From NCBI GenBank assembly GCA_018003315.1, contig JAGNEJ010000047.1, positions 1-37,017 of the forward strand: 37,017 bases of DNA, written 5' to 3'. How positions within the stretch are numbered: the stretch's first letter is position 1; each line of letters begins with the position of its first letter. This document shows positions 1 to 9,117 of the stretch, piece after piece. Made by a program: the position numbers and the translations under genes. Source of the DNA: Verrucomicrobiales bacterium (lineage in GTDB: Bacteria > Verrucomicrobiota > Verrucomicrobiia > Verrucomicrobiales > V1-33). Below the pieces are notes generated by a model. It had not been told where the DNA came from, made no database searches, and saw nothing but the letters and a program-made list of their open reading frames with translations.

Positions 1-1237
1 CGGCATGGAGCAGGGGCTGGCGGGCGAAGCCGAAGAGGCGGGCGATCCATCCGTCCGGGACGATTTCCAGGCGGGTGTTGTAGGCCGTGGCGATGTCGTT
101 GAAATAGGTGCGGGCAAGGGCGATGCGCTGTTCGGTTTCCACCAGTTGGGCCTGCAACTGGCGAAAGGCACCGTCCGCCATGAGCTGCGGGCATTTTTCG
201 GAAACCAGCCTCACTTTGCGCGCCACGCCGTGGAAAACACGACCGGATGGGGCATCCGCCCCGGGTGCCATTTCCGCCCGCAGGGCTGCCAGTCCTTCCT
301 GCGCTTCGCGTTCATGGGAGCGCAGCCCGTCCACCACGACCGCCAGTTGTGGAATCAGATCATGACGGCGTTTCAACTGCACTTCCACTGCTGACCACCC
401 TTGGCGCATCCGGTTGCGAACGTCCACCAAGGCATTGAACACCAGGAAAAACCAGGTGACAAACCACGCTCCCAGATAAATGCCGGAAGCGGCCAGCACC
501 CACGCCAGGTCGCCTTTGCCCAGGAGCCAGCCACCCAGTCCGGCAAACAGCAGGCCCAGCACATTGAGCAGGTGGGTGGACCATCCCATGCGGGAGAGCA
601 CGCCCTCTTCGCTTTCGACCGTCACCAGGAACAGGGGTGCCTCATTTTCGTGGGCCAATTCCGCCGCGACCACGTCGGGGCGTTCCCTGGCCTGCCCGAC
701 CACAAAAAGCGCGTGGTGCAGGGGAATGCCGGTTTCTGTGAAACTGCGCACCCCGGCAGAGTGGGCCACCATGCCGGGCGGTCCCTTGGCGTGGTAGAGC
801 GGGTCGTCGGGGCCGCAGGTCTGGGAAAACAGCGTTAGCGGACGGATTTCTGCTCCTTCAGGGCGCACCAGCACGACTCCGGTGTCGTCGTGAAGGTAGA
901 ACGGAGTGTCCTCGCCGCCCTGCAGCACCGTGGTCCAGCCCGATTCGGTGCGCAGGCGGGTTTGCCGCCGTCCCTGCTGGTCCACATATTCCTCGGTGAC
1001 CTGGCGTTGCCATTTTTCGGAAACGAAGAACCGGTAAAGCACGCATTCTTGTTCCGCGAGAAAGCTGCGCAGGGGCGATTCGCTTTCGGCGGTGCCCTTC
1101 AATTCCACCAAGCCAACGAAGACTCCCTGCGCTTTTGAAGTGGGCAGGTTTCCGATCAGCCGCCGCCGTGCATTGCTCTTGTGGCTGCGCCAAAGGCACA
1201 GGGCGGCAAGCAGTGGCAGCAGAATGGCGAAAAGCAC
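1..1237 (-). CDS. GIDE-LemA fusion membrane protein (partial, runs off the window start)
   Basis: The reading frame is open from a GTG at 1237 to the window edge (412 codons visible), so the C-terminus is missing. I see an N-terminal hydrophobic segment (about residues 1-15). A region around residues 33-135 resembles the GIDE domain of E3-ligase-like membrane proteins (ESPLRSFLAEQECVLYRFFV, then an acidic 'TPFYLHDDTG' stretch). Two more membrane segments follow (about 223-268), and then a LemA domain (about 270-412) with the hallmark 'LKRRHDLIPQL', 'ETEQRIALARTYFND' and 'YNTRLEIVP'. The start is inferred: an in-frame TGA lies 7 codons upstream, and that TGA is also the stop of the upstream coiled-coil gene. 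The two genes are therefore adjacent (19 nt apart) and probably co-transcribed. LemA proteins are membrane proteins of poorly known function. The GIDE fold in bacteria has no firmly assigned activity, so no enzymatic role is claimed. Confidence 0.8.
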   Translation of the reverse strand, partial: MLFAILLPLLAALCLWRSHKSNARRRLIGNLPTSKAQGVFVGLVELKGTAESESPLRSFLAEQECVLYRFFVSEKWQRQVTEEYVDQQGRRQTRLRTESGWTTVLQGGEDTPFYLHDDTGVVLVRPEGAEIRPLTLFSQTCGPDDPLYHAKGPPGMVAHSAGVRSFTETGIPLHHALFVVGQARERPDVVAAELAHENEAPLFLVTVESEEGVLSRMGWSTHLLNVLGLLFAGLGGWLLGKGDLAWVLAASGIYLGAWFVTWFFLVFNALVDVRNRMRQGWSAVEVQLKRRHDLIPQLAVVVDGLRSHEREAQEGLAALRAEMAPGADAPSGRVFHGVARKVRLVSEKCPQLMADGAFRQLQAQLVETEQRIALARTYFNDIATAYNTRLEIVPDGWIARLFGFARQPLLHA

Positions 1238-1255
1238 CGGCAGGGATACGGCGGG

Positions 1256-2140
1256 TCAGGCCCTGGTTCTTCGGGCCAGGCGCTGGTTGTACTGGATGGA
1301 CTTCCGCAACTGCTTGATCTGGGCTACGATGGGACGATAGGGGCGCAGAATATCGTGGATTTGACGGTTTCCGCCATCAAGGTGGGTGCTCAGATACTGC
1401 CCTACCCGGAAAGAAAGCTCCGCCTTTTCATTTTCCAGGGATCCAATGGTCGCGGAAATTTCAGCCACCTGTTTTGAGAGCCGCCCGATTTCAGCCACCA
1501 GTTCAGCCGTTTCCGCGCGCATCTTTTCCCGCTGTTCGGCAATCTCCGCATCCACTTTTTGCACGGCGTTTTCCACCATCTGCACGTCGGCTTCCTTGGC
1601 CTCGATTTTTTTCTTGTTCTCCTCGTGGCTCTCCTTGAGCTGCTGCAGCGCCGTGCGGGTTTTTTGAATTTCAGCTTCCAGGCTGGGGTCTGACTGCTTT
1701 TTCAACACATCCAGCTTGCCTTTGAGGCTGGCAAAGCGCTGGCGGGTGGCCTGGTCTTCCCCGCGAATCTCCTCGATGTCGTCGTGCAGCACCGCGGCAT
1801 CCTCCATGATCCGGTCCTTTTTCGTGCGCAGCCCGCCCACCTGTTCTTCGTTCCGCTGTTCGATGCCGTCGAGCTTCTCTTTGAGCGCATCCACCTTGTC
1901 CAGAAGCTCCTCGCTCCGCACGCGGAGCTTGGCCTGTTCATCGTCCTTGCCCTTGATCTGCCAGTATTCGCCGGTGAGGTCGTCCACTCCGTCCACGGCC
2001 GGCCAGGAAAGCCGCCCCAGCAAATCCTGGGCCTCGCTCAAAATCTGGGTTTCCCGCGTCACCGCACTCCACCGGGCTCGTTCCCGGCGGATGCCGAATT
2101 GCCAGGCAAGGCGGTGCATGAAAAATCCGAGTGCGTTCAT
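1256..2140 (-). CDS. Coiled-coil protein of unknown function
   Basis: This gene encodes 294 residues, of which roughly 75-250 are almost purely charged heptad-type coiled coil (for example KVDALKEKLDGIEQRNEEQV and QKVDAEIAEQREKMRAETAE). The N-terminus has a mildly hydrophobic, basic start (MNALGFFMHRLAWQF) that may associate with the membrane, but it is not a clear signal peptide. The C-terminus is basic (LRKSIQYNQRLARRTRA). I do not recognise a family. The next gene in the same direction, the GIDE-LemA protein, begins 19 nt after the stop, so the two are probably one transcription unit. A role as a structural or scaffold partner of that membrane protein is possible but is inference only. Confidence 0.75.
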   Translation of the reverse strand: MNALGFFMHRLAWQFGIRRERARWSAVTRETQILSEAQDLLGRLSWPAVDGVDDLTGEYWQIKGKDDEQAKLRVRSEELLDKVDALKEKLDGIEQRNEEQVGGLRTKKDRIMEDAAVLHDDIEEIRGEDQATRQRFASLKGKLDVLKKQSDPSLEAEIQKTRTALQQLKESHEENKKKIEAKEADVQMVENAVQKVDAEIAEQREKMRAETAELVAEIGRLSKQVAEISATIGSLENEKAELSFRVGQYLSTHLDGGNRQIHDILRPYRPIVAQIKQLRKSIQYNQRLARRTRA

Positions 2141-2240
2141 TGATGCAAAAAAAATTCCTGGGGATGAAAGGGCGCAAAAATTAGCGCGGGTCTTTCATGC
2201 TGCAATCGCAAAACTCCCGCTGGGCGGGACCGCGGCGGGT

Positions 2241-3056
2241 TTATTTCCTGGCTCGGGTTTCGACGAAGGCCTCGAATTGTTCACGGTTGATCCGGTAAAC
2301 GGCTCCGCAGCGGGGGCAGCCGACCCGGAGCAGGGGTTCTCCTTCAAAGAGTCCGTCCACTCCGTCCGTGCAGTGCGGAAGGAGCACCTCCCAGATGCGC
2401 GTCACGTCGCAGCCGCACTCGAAGTGATAGTGGCGGGTTTCCAGCAGGCTGAGTTCCTCGGTCTGGTCCAGGGTGCGGACGGCATCCGCGCTCAGGCTTT
2501 CCAGCCACGGCACGTCACACTGCGGCTGGGCGGAAATGAAGACGTAATCCTCCGGACTGTGTTCAAAGAAACGGGCCGGACGCTGTTCGCTTTGATGGTA
2601 AAAGCGCTCCACCGCGCGGAAAATGTTCGGGTCTTCAAAGTCGATGGTGCTGGAGCGAGGTTCGGGCATGCCGGTTTTCTGCATCCGGGAAAAGAACAGG
2701 TTGCGCTCGGTGTCCTTGACCATCTGGTCGAAGACGCGTCCAGCAATGCGCGCGGTGGTGTTGTCGCCGCAGACGAACAGATTCATGAGCGGACGCTGGA
2801 AATGCACGGTCCAGGCGTGGTGTTCATTCCAGGGTTTGGAAGCCAGATGCAGGGTGAGTGCGGCCAGCGCTTCCTTGAAGGTGGCATCCTGAAATGGGTT
2901 CATCTGCAACTGGTGCTGCGCCAGGTGCAGATAGTAGTCCACAAAGAGCGGTTCAAACTGGCCGCGGACCAGCAGGGCGTTGCGTCCGCGTACAAAGTAG
3001 CAGCGCACTTCCACCGGGGAAAAGGTTTCGGAATTTTCAGAGTTTTCGGGATCCAC
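2241..3056 (-). CDS. hslO: Hsp33 family redox-regulated chaperone (divergent)
   Basis: The product is about 271 residues from a GTG at 3056. The frame is open much further upstream, but that part runs antisense to pta and does not look like protein, so GTG was chosen. The N-terminal Hsp33 fold is visible as 'CYFVRGRNALLVRG' and 'LMNLFVCGDNTTARIAGR'. The C-terminal redox-switch zinc site is CGC at about 214-216 plus CPRC at 247-250, followed by 'GAVYRINREQFEAF', which matches the Hsp33 C-x-C / C-x-x-C arrangement. Hsp33 is a cytosolic holdase that releases zinc and unfolds on oxidation to bind unfolding proteins. Length is close to the usual 290. The middle of the protein is divergent. The gene is transcribed divergently from pta across about 115 bp. 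Confidence 0.85.
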   Translation of the reverse strand: MDPENSENSETFSPVEVRCYFVRGRNALLVRGQFEPLFVDYYLHLAQHQLQMNPFQDATFKEALAALTLHLASKPWNEHHAWTVHFQRPLMNLFVCGDNTTARIAGRVFDQMVKDTERNLFFSRMQKTGMPEPRSSTIDFEDPNIFRAVERFYHQSEQRPARFFEHSPEDYVFISAQPQCDVPWLESLSADAVRTLDQTEELSLLETRHYHFECGCDVTRIWEVLLPHCTDGVDGLFEGEPLLRVGCPRCGAVYRINREQFEAFVETRARK

Positions 3057-3170
3057 GCCGGGGAGTTTACCGCGCCGCGGCGGGACGGAAACTGGAAATG
3101 CGGCCAGGTGGCCCCGGGCATTTGCACTGGCAATGCGCGGGCGCACTGGCATGGTCCCCGGCCTGCATTC

Positions 3171-4259
3171 ATGAGCACTGGCATTTACGATCCAGAGAAT
3201 TCCTTCCTGCGTCCCCTGGTGGAAACCCTGCGCCGCCATCCCAAGCGCGTGGTCTTCCCCGAGGGGCGGGACCTCCGCGTCCTGCGTGTGGCGGCGGAGC
3301 TGGCGCGGCTGGAATGCGTGTCCCCGATCCTGCTGGGCCGCCGCCGGGAGATCGAGGCCGCGGCGCGTGAAGCCGGCGTGCCCATGGACTTGATCGGCGT
3401 GGTGCAGCCGGAAGACAGCAGCGATTTCCAGGCCTACTGCGAACGCTACCGGCGCATGGAAAAAATCCGCCGCCGGTTCATCAAGGCACCCGGCGAAACC
3501 ATGTCGATGCCGCCCTATTTCGCGGCGATGATGCTGCACTATGGCGCGGTGGATGCGATGGTGGGCGGAAATCAATCGCTTCCTGCCGCATTTTTCCGCG
3601 CCCTGTTCCACATCATCGGCCGCATGCCCGCCCTGGACAGTGCCGCCAGTTGCACGGCGGTGCGCCTGCCGCACCGCCCGGATCTGGGAAAGGACGGGGC
3701 GCTGATTTTGGCGGACTGCGCCGTCATCCCCACGCCCACTTTCAGCCAGCTTGCGATGATTGCCGTGGAAACGGCAAAGGTCGCCGGAGCCTTGCTGCAG
3801 GACCGCCCGCGCGTGGCGATGCTCAGTTTTTCCACCAAGGGAAGCGCCCGCAATCTGACCACTGAAAAAGTGCTAGCCGCCACGCATCTGGCCCGCCACC
3901 TCGCCCTGCAGGAACGGGTGGCAATGGATGTCGATGGCGAGCTGCAGTTGGATGCCGCGCTCATTCCCGGAGCCGCGGCGCGCAAGGCGCCGATGAGTTT
4001 TGTCGCCGGGCGGGCCAATGTCCTGATATTTCCCGATCTGAACGCCAGCAACATCGCTTGCAAGCTGCTGGAACAGATCGGCGGAGCGGAGTCCTGCGGG
4101 CACATGATTCTGGGGCTGAAACGTCCGGCTGCCCACGTGAGCCGAGTGGCAAACGAAGCCACGCTTTTCGGCGCAGCGGTGTGTGCCGCCTACCGGTCCA
4201 TCGGCTACCGCGAATTGATCCAGAGCGAGAATTGGGAGGATGGGGCGGCTGGCGTCTGA
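3171..4259 (+). CDS. pta: Phosphate acetyltransferase (Pta/PTB family)
   Basis: The product has 362 residues starting at ATG 3171 (MSTGIYDPENSF). It belongs to the phosphate acetyl/butyryl transferase family, which interconverts acetyl-CoA plus phosphate with acetyl-phosphate plus CoA. Family landmarks are the N-terminal 'RVVFPEGRDLRVLRVAAEL', the central 'MLSFSTKGSA', then 'VDGELQLDAALIP', 'VLIFPDLNASNIACKLLEQ', and a C-terminal 'ILGLKRPAAHVSR'. Length fits the short form, which has only the catalytic domain and lacks the N-terminal DRTGG regulatory part of long Pta. The same frame continues upstream antisense to the Hsp33 gene. I chose this ATG because the family's N-terminus starts here. 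No acetate kinase gene is adjacent, so the pathway partner must be elsewhere. Confidence 0.92.
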   Translation: MSTGIYDPENSFLRPLVETLRRHPKRVVFPEGRDLRVLRVAAELARLECVSPILLGRRREIEAAAREAGVPMDLIGVVQPEDSSDFQAYCERYRRMEKIRRRFIKAPGETMSMPPYFAAMMLHYGAVDAMVGGNQSLPAAFFRALFHIIGRMPALDSAASCTAVRLPHRPDLGKDGALILADCAVIPTPTFSQLAMIAVETAKVAGALLQDRPRVAMLSFSTKGSARNLTTEKVLAATHLARHLALQERVAMDVDGELQLDAALIPGAAARKAPMSFVAGRANVLIFPDLNASNIACKLLEQIGGAESCGHMILGLKRPAAHVSRVANEATLFGAAVCAAYRSIGYRELIQSENWEDGAAGV

Positions 4260-4370
4260 AACGGCCGGGTGCCTTGCGCTGCGCATTTGCGCCCTTGCAA
4301 ATGCCGGGCGGCCATGCCTTCCATTGACCAGCGGAAAACGGGTTCCGCCAATCATGACATCCCTCTCATT

Positions 4371-6737
4371 ATGAAGCCATTTCATCGCTCTCCCCTCCAT
4401 CGGATTTCACCGGCTCTGGCCGCGGCGCTGCTGGCGCTTCCGTTTTCCGCCCCAGCTCAGAAGGCGGACTCAGCTGCGGCGTCTGACAACTGGTATTCGT
4501 GGCGCGGACCCGACCAGAACGGGACCAGCACCGAGAAATATGCCCGCAATGCCTTCAACGAAAAACCCCTGTGGATCAAGGATCTGGGCGGGCGCGGTGC
4601 CCCGGTCGTTGCCGCCGGACGGGTCTATGTTTTCGGCTGCCGCGGCACCGGTCAGGACGTGTTTGAGACCCTGACGTGTTTCGATGCCGCCAGCGGCAAG
4701 CAGCTCTGGGAACGCACGTATTCGGATTTTCTGTCGGACAATGCCTACAACCGCTACGCCATCGGCAGCCCCACGGTGGATCCGGAAACCGGCCACATTT
4801 TCCTGCTCACCACGCCCGGCATCATGGTGGCCGTGGATCAGGAAGGGAAAACGCTCTGGCAGCGCAGCATGATGGAGGAGGCCGGGCGGCTGAGTTTCCC
4901 CAATGGCCGGACGGGAGCGCCGGTCATCGTGAACGACCTGGTGATTGTCCGCGGCATTACGGCCAATTGGGGCGGCGACGGCCCCGCCCGGGACCGGCTC
5001 TATGCCTATCAAAAAACCACCGGCGATCTCGTCTGGGCATCCACTCCGGGCGTGCAGCCGCAGGACAGCTCGTTTGGCACTCCGCTGCTCAACTGGCGGG
5101 CCGATGGCAGCGGCGTGCTCTACATCGGCACCGGGTGCGGGAATCTCTGCGCAGTCAATGCACTGACCGGGAAACCGCTCTGGCGGTGGAAGGTGGCGAA
5201 AGGCGGCGTCAACTCCAGCATTGTCAAATACCACGACCTGCTCATCTGCATTCACGACAAGGAATGCGTGGACGTGGCCGAATTCGGCCGCATGGCCGCG
5301 GTGAAAATCCCCGCGGCACCACCCGCCGCGCCACCCATGCCCACGGACCCGGCCCACGTCACGCCAGGCTGGGACGTTCCGGTTCTGGAACCTTCAGCGG
5401 AAGTGTGGCGGCTGCCGCTCATTGCGGAAAGCTCTTCGCCCGTCATCGCCGGAGACCTTCTTTTTCAAGTGGACCAAAGCGGCAACCTGCACTGCCTGGA
5501 ACCGGAAACCGGCAAAAGGCACTGGGAGCTGAAGCTGGGGCCTGGCAACACCCATGCCTCGCCGCTTTTCGTCAACGGACTGCTTTACTGCCCGCTGCAA
5601 AATGATGTCTCCTCGCAGGACGGGCTGCTCTATGTCATCAAACCCACTCCGGAGAAGGGCGAAATCCTGCACAAGGTCAAGCTTGAGGGCTATGCGCTGG
5701 GCGCTCCCTCCGCCGCCAATGGCCGCCTCTACCTGACCACCGCCAAAAAGTTTTACTGCTTCCAGATTGGCGAAGGCAAGATCGAATCCGGAAATCCCGC
5801 CTGGCCCGGCCGGCCTCCCGGCAAACCGGGACCGGCAGTGGCCCTGCAAGTCATTCCGCAGGAGGTGATCCTGACATCCGGCGGAAGCAGGGAGTTTTCC
5901 CTTCGCGCCATCGACGCCAAAGGCTATCCCACCGGCGACAAGCTCGATCCCGTCAAATGGGAAAGCTTCATTCCGCCAACCGCCAAGGTGAAAAGCACGA
6001 TGGATGCCGCATTCGACCCGTCCGGGCGGCTGGTGGCCAAACCGGCCGCCCACCAGAGCGCCGGCGCCTTCAAGGCAACCGCCGGGAAATTGTCAGGACT
6101 GATCCGCGGGCGGGTGCTTCCCTCGCTGCCCCTGCGGCAGGATTTCGAGCAGTTCGAACTCGCCGCCGATCCGTTAGTCAATGCTGACGGCGTCAAATTC
6201 GCCTATCCGCCGCTGCCCTGGATCGGAGCCCGCATGAAATGGGAAGTGCGGGAAATGGACGGAAACAAGGTTCTCTACAAAACCATGCAGCCGGTCTTCG
6301 CTCAGCGCGGCACTTCCTTTTTCGGCAGCCCGGAGTGGAGCAATTACACGGTGGAAGCGGATGTCATGACCGACAAGATTGGGCGGACCAAGGGCGAAGT
6401 CGGCATCATCAACCAGCGGTATGTCATCATGCTCAATGGCAACGGCGGAGGCATCGAGGTGAACTCCAACCACGAGCGGCTCAAGGTCACCCATCCTTTC
6501 ACGATCACGCCGCGGCAATGGTACCGCCTGAAAAGCCGCGTCGATGTCGCCGAGGACGGCTCGGGCACCATCCGCGCCAAAGCCTGGAAAAAGGGCGAAG
6601 CGGAGCCTGAGGCCTGGACCCTCGAAGTGCCTCATGCCCATGCGCACACTTCTGGTGCGCCGGGCATTTTCGGATTCGCCCTCCAGGGCAAAGTGCCGGT
6701 TTACATCGACAACATTCTGGTGTCGCCGAACAAGTAG
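4371..6737 (+). CDS. Secreted PQQ-like beta-propeller protein with C-terminal LamG/DUF1080-like domain
   Basis: The product has 788 residues. ATG 4371 is chosen because it is followed at once by a Sec signal peptide (MKPFHRSPLHRISPALAAAL, cleavage near APAQK). Residues about 40-480 contain repeated propeller blades with the PQQ/BamB-type pattern of 'LTCFDAASGKQLWER', 'MVAVDQEGKTLWQR' and 'LHCLEPETGKRHWELK'. A linker around 500-590 has an Ig-like feel (VALQVIPQEVILTSGGSREF). The C-terminal 150 residues resemble a concanavalin/LamG or 3-keto-disaccharide hydrolase-type sandwich ('SPEWSNYTVEADVM', 'PRQWYRLKSRVDVAEDG'). Such proteins are abundant in Verrucomicrobia and Planctomycetes. The exact substrate is unknown, and whether PQQ is bound cannot be judged. 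It lies 111 bp after pta in the same direction and convergent to mnmA. Confidence 0.85.
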   Translation: MKPFHRSPLHRISPALAAALLALPFSAPAQKADSAAASDNWYSWRGPDQNGTSTEKYARNAFNEKPLWIKDLGGRGAPVVAAGRVYVFGCRGTGQDVFETLTCFDAASGKQLWERTYSDFLSDNAYNRYAIGSPTVDPETGHIFLLTTPGIMVAVDQEGKTLWQRSMMEEAGRLSFPNGRTGAPVIVNDLVIVRGITANWGGDGPARDRLYAYQKTTGDLVWASTPGVQPQDSSFGTPLLNWRADGSGVLYIGTGCGNLCAVNALTGKPLWRWKVAKGGVNSSIVKYHDLLICIHDKECVDVAEFGRMAAVKIPAAPPAAPPMPTDPAHVTPGWDVPVLEPSAEVWRLPLIAESSSPVIAGDLLFQVDQSGNLHCLEPETGKRHWELKLGPGNTHASPLFVNGLLYCPLQNDVSSQDGLLYVIKPTPEKGEILHKVKLEGYALGAPSAANGRLYLTTAKKFYCFQIGEGKIESGNPAWPGRPPGKPGPAVALQVIPQEVILTSGGSREFSLRAIDAKGYPTGDKLDPVKWESFIPPTAKVKSTMDAAFDPSGRLVAKPAAHQSAGAFKATAGKLSGLIRGRVLPSLPLRQDFEQFELAADPLVNADGVKFAYPPLPWIGARMKWEVREMDGNKVLYKTMQPVFAQRGTSFFGSPEWSNYTVEADVMTDKIGRTKGEVGIINQRYVIMLNGNGGGIEVNSNHERLKVTHPFTITPRQWYRLKSRVDVAEDGSGTIRAKAWKKGEAEPEAWTLEVPHAHAHTSGAPGIFGFALQGKVPVYIDNILVSPNK

Positions 6738-6798
6738 CGGCGGAACCGCAGGCGGAAAACGCGAACAAAATGGGCGGCACGGCTGAAGGCGTTGCCGT

Positions 6799-7887
6799 TC
6801 AGGCAGGGTGGAAAATTTCCTCGAAAATTCCGCCACCCAGCAGCATCTCGCCGTCGTAGAGCGCACAAATCTGCCCAGGCGCCAGGGCGCGCTGCGGGCG
6901 GTGGAATTCCAGATGGAATTTGCCGGCACCCAGCGGGTCGAGCGTGGCGGGTGCGGCAGCCGACCGGTAGCGCGGCATCGCCTGCAAATCCCGTTTGGAG
7001 TCAATGGACTGATTCACAAAACTCACGGAACCAATCCGGCAGCGGGATGCATAAAGCCGCGGCGTGTCCGGGTGGTCGAAGGCGACCACGATTTCCTTCC
7101 GTTCCGGCCGTTTTTCCACAATGACATACGGCTCCCGAAACACCGGTGAGGCAATGCCCAGCCCCTTGCGCTGCCCCAGCGTGTAGAGGTGCAGACCGCG
7201 GTGGCGGCCCAGCTTTTTCCCCTGCTGGTCCACGACGTCTCCCGGGTCGTCCGGAACAAAGGCGCGGAGGAAGTCGGACATCCTGACATTTCCGATGAAG
7301 CAGATGCCCTGGCTGTCCTTCTTGGCTGCGGTGGGCAGGTCCAGTCGGGCCGCGGCTGCGCGAACTTCCGGCTTCAGCAGGTGGCCGATGGGAAACAGGG
7401 CGTGCCGTGCCTGAGACTGCCGCAGGAGCGCCAGAAAATAGGTCTGGTCCTTGTTCGGATCCCTGCCACGCAGCAGGTCGGTGGAGTTGTCGGCGTTGAG
7501 TCGCGTCCGGGCGTAGTGTCCGGTGGCCACCTGGCTGAACCCTTCCTCCCTGGCATAGTTCAGAAAAACGCCAAATTTGATTTCCCGGTTGCACATGACA
7601 TCGGGGTTCGGCGTCACCCCGCCGCGGTAGCCCTCCAGCAGATAGTTCACCACGCGGCTGCGGTAGTCCTGCATGAGGTTGACGACGCGGAACTCAATGC
7701 CCAGCCGCGTGGCCACCGCCCGGGCATCTTCGATGTCCTGCTGCCACGGGCAGTCGCCGAGGATGTTTTCCTCGTTGATCCAGTTTTTCATGTAGGCGCC
7801 GGTGACATCGTGCCCTTGCTCGACCAGCAGGGCCGTGGCCAGACTGCTGTCCACCCCGCCGGACATGGCTGAAAGTATCCGTGACAT
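6799..7887 (-). CDS. mnmA: tRNA-specific 2-thiouridylase MnmA
   Basis: This is the 362-residue enzyme that adds sulfur to U34 of tRNA-Lys, tRNA-Glu and tRNA-Gln. ATG 7887 is chosen because MSRILSAMSGGVDSS is the family N-terminus; the frame is open 40 codons further but that extension is not conserved in style. The PP-loop SGGVDSS is at residues 9-15. The catalytic cysteine is C99 in NPDVMCNREIKF and the second is C196 in DSQGICFIG. 'DPNKDQTYFL' and the C-terminal beta-barrel 'GGGIFEEIF' are also present. All key residues are intact, so the protein should be functional. The gene is divergent from the epimerase gene that starts at 8052 and convergent with the beta-propeller gene. Confidence 0.96.
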   Translation of the reverse strand: MSRILSAMSGGVDSSLATALLVEQGHDVTGAYMKNWINEENILGDCPWQQDIEDARAVATRLGIEFRVVNLMQDYRSRVVNYLLEGYRGGVTPNPDVMCNREIKFGVFLNYAREEGFSQVATGHYARTRLNADNSTDLLRGRDPNKDQTYFLALLRQSQARHALFPIGHLLKPEVRAAAARLDLPTAAKKDSQGICFIGNVRMSDFLRAFVPDDPGDVVDQQGKKLGRHRGLHLYTLGQRKGLGIASPVFREPYVIVEKRPERKEIVVAFDHPDTPRLYASRCRIGSVSFVNQSIDSKRDLQAMPRYRSAAAPATLDPLGAGKFHLEFHRPQRALAPGQICALYDGEMLLGGGIFEEIFHPA

Positions 7888-8051
7888 GCAAGCGCACGGA
7901 TGTCGCAGGGCAGTGCGCCGCGCAACCGGCCACTTCCGGCAAAACCCACCGCGCATCGGATGCCATTTTCTGAATGCAGGGTGCTGATTCCGGGATTGAT
8001 TTTGCACGGGGGGCCGGCATCTGGTGCCGTTGCACTTCCCGCCAGCCAGCC

Positions 8052-8978
8052 ATGCACATCGGACTCACCGGAGCCAGCGGATTCATCGGTCGGGCCTTCA
8101 CCGCGGCAGCCACTGCCGCGGGCCACATGGTCACGGGTTTTTCCCGCCACCCGCAGGCGGGCTGGCGAAGATTGGCCGAGACGGATTTTTCCGGACTGGA
8201 CGCCGTGGTGCATCTGGCGGGAGAAAATGTCTTCGGCCTGTGGACCCGCGGGAGAAAACGGAACATCCGGGAAAGCCGCGTGGACCTGACACGCCGGCTG
8301 GTGGAGGCGATGACAACGCTCCCGAAACCACCTCGCATTTTGGTGGCAGCATCCGGCGTGGCCTGGTATGGAGATCGCGGAGATGAGGAACTCGACGAAT
8401 CTTCCGGCCTGGGCGCTGGCTTTCTGGCGGAAGTGGTGCGGGACTGGGAAATGGAAACCGCACGGGCTGCATCCTTCGCCCGCTGTGTTTCGGTGCGCTT
8501 CGGAATGGTGCTGGGGGCAGGCGGCGGCGGCTGGCCAAAATTGCAGCGCATCTTTCATAGCGGATTGGGCGGACGACTCGGTGCCGGACGGCAGTGGATG
8601 GCCTGGATTCACCTGACCGATGCCGCCCGCCTCCTGCTGCACTGCATCGAAAGCGAACTTTCCGGCCCGGTGAACGGAGTGGCTCCGGAACAACTGCGCA
8701 ATGCCGACTTCACCAAACTCCTGGCCAGGATGCTGCACCGCCCGGCCTGCCTGCCCGCGCCGACCTGGGCTCTGAAACTCCTCCCCGGCGGCATGGGTCG
8801 GCTCTTTCTGGACAGCACCCGTGTTCACCCGCGCAGAGCCCTGGAGGATGGATTCCAGTTCACGTTTCCAACCCTGTCCGCAGCAGTTCACGCCCTCCTG
8901 AACCCTTCCCCCTCACGCAGCGCATCCTCCGCAAATGCTGACGCCCGTGAGACCGATGGCGCTGACAAGCAGGAGTGA
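8052..8978 (+). CDS. TIGR01777-type NAD(P)-binding epimerase (YfcH-like)
   Basis: The 308-residue product is an extended short-chain dehydrogenase. The start (MHIGLTGASGFIGRAF) carries the Rossmann glycine motif TGASGFIG at residues 5-12. The family signature 'DAVVHLAGENVFGLWTRGRK' and the 'SGVAWYGDRGDEELDE' stretch with the catalytic-type Tyr are present, as are 'SVRFGMVLG' and 'MAWIHLTDAARLL'. The C-terminal DUF1731-type end contains 'LDSTRVHPRRALEDGFQF'. The reaction of this family is not established. The last 25 residues are low-complexity (NPSPSRSASSANADARETDG). The gene is divergent from mnmA across about 160 bp and convergent with the DUF1501 gene. Confidence 0.9.
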   Translation: MHIGLTGASGFIGRAFTAAATAAGHMVTGFSRHPQAGWRRLAETDFSGLDAVVHLAGENVFGLWTRGRKRNIRESRVDLTRRLVEAMTTLPKPPRILVAASGVAWYGDRGDEELDESSGLGAGFLAEVVRDWEMETARAASFARCVSVRFGMVLGAGGGGWPKLQRIFHSGLGGRLGAGRQWMAWIHLTDAARLLLHCIESELSGPVNGVAPEQLRNADFTKLLARMLHRPACLPAPTWALKLLPGGMGRLFLDSTRVHPRRALEDGFQFTFPTLSAAVHALLNPSPSRSASSANADARETDGADKQE

Positions 8979-9057
8979 GCAGCCCCTGCCTATTCCTGCA
9001 CTCTCGTTCCGGCGGGCCACAGGGGTTGGTGCGCTGACCCCATTGCGGAGGATGCAG

Positions 9058-9087
9058 GCATGGCGGCTCCTGAGGGAGCTGCCATGC
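9058..9087. terminator. Strong hairpin between convergent genes
   Basis: A 12 bp stem (GCATGGCGGCTC / GAGCTGCCATGC, one G-T type mismatch) with a 6 nt loop sits between the convergent epimerase gene (ends 8978) and the DUF1501 gene (ends 9118). Neither strand has a run of T after the stem, so it is not a textbook intrinsic terminator. Its position suggests a bidirectional transcription-end or mRNA-stabilising hairpin. Confidence 0.55.
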
Positions 9088-9117
9088 GTGTGAAATATGC
9101 TGGAATGGATGCGTCCG

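Noticed and set aside
1716-3170. Plus-strand open frame running antisense through the coiled-coil and Hsp33 genes into pta
   Set aside because: GC-rich shadow frame; only the part from ATG 3171 has family similarity.
3057-3674. Upstream extension of the Hsp33 frame antisense to pta
   Set aside because: Low-complexity His/Arg/Ala-rich translation typical of an antisense shadow; the Hsp33 fold begins near 3056.
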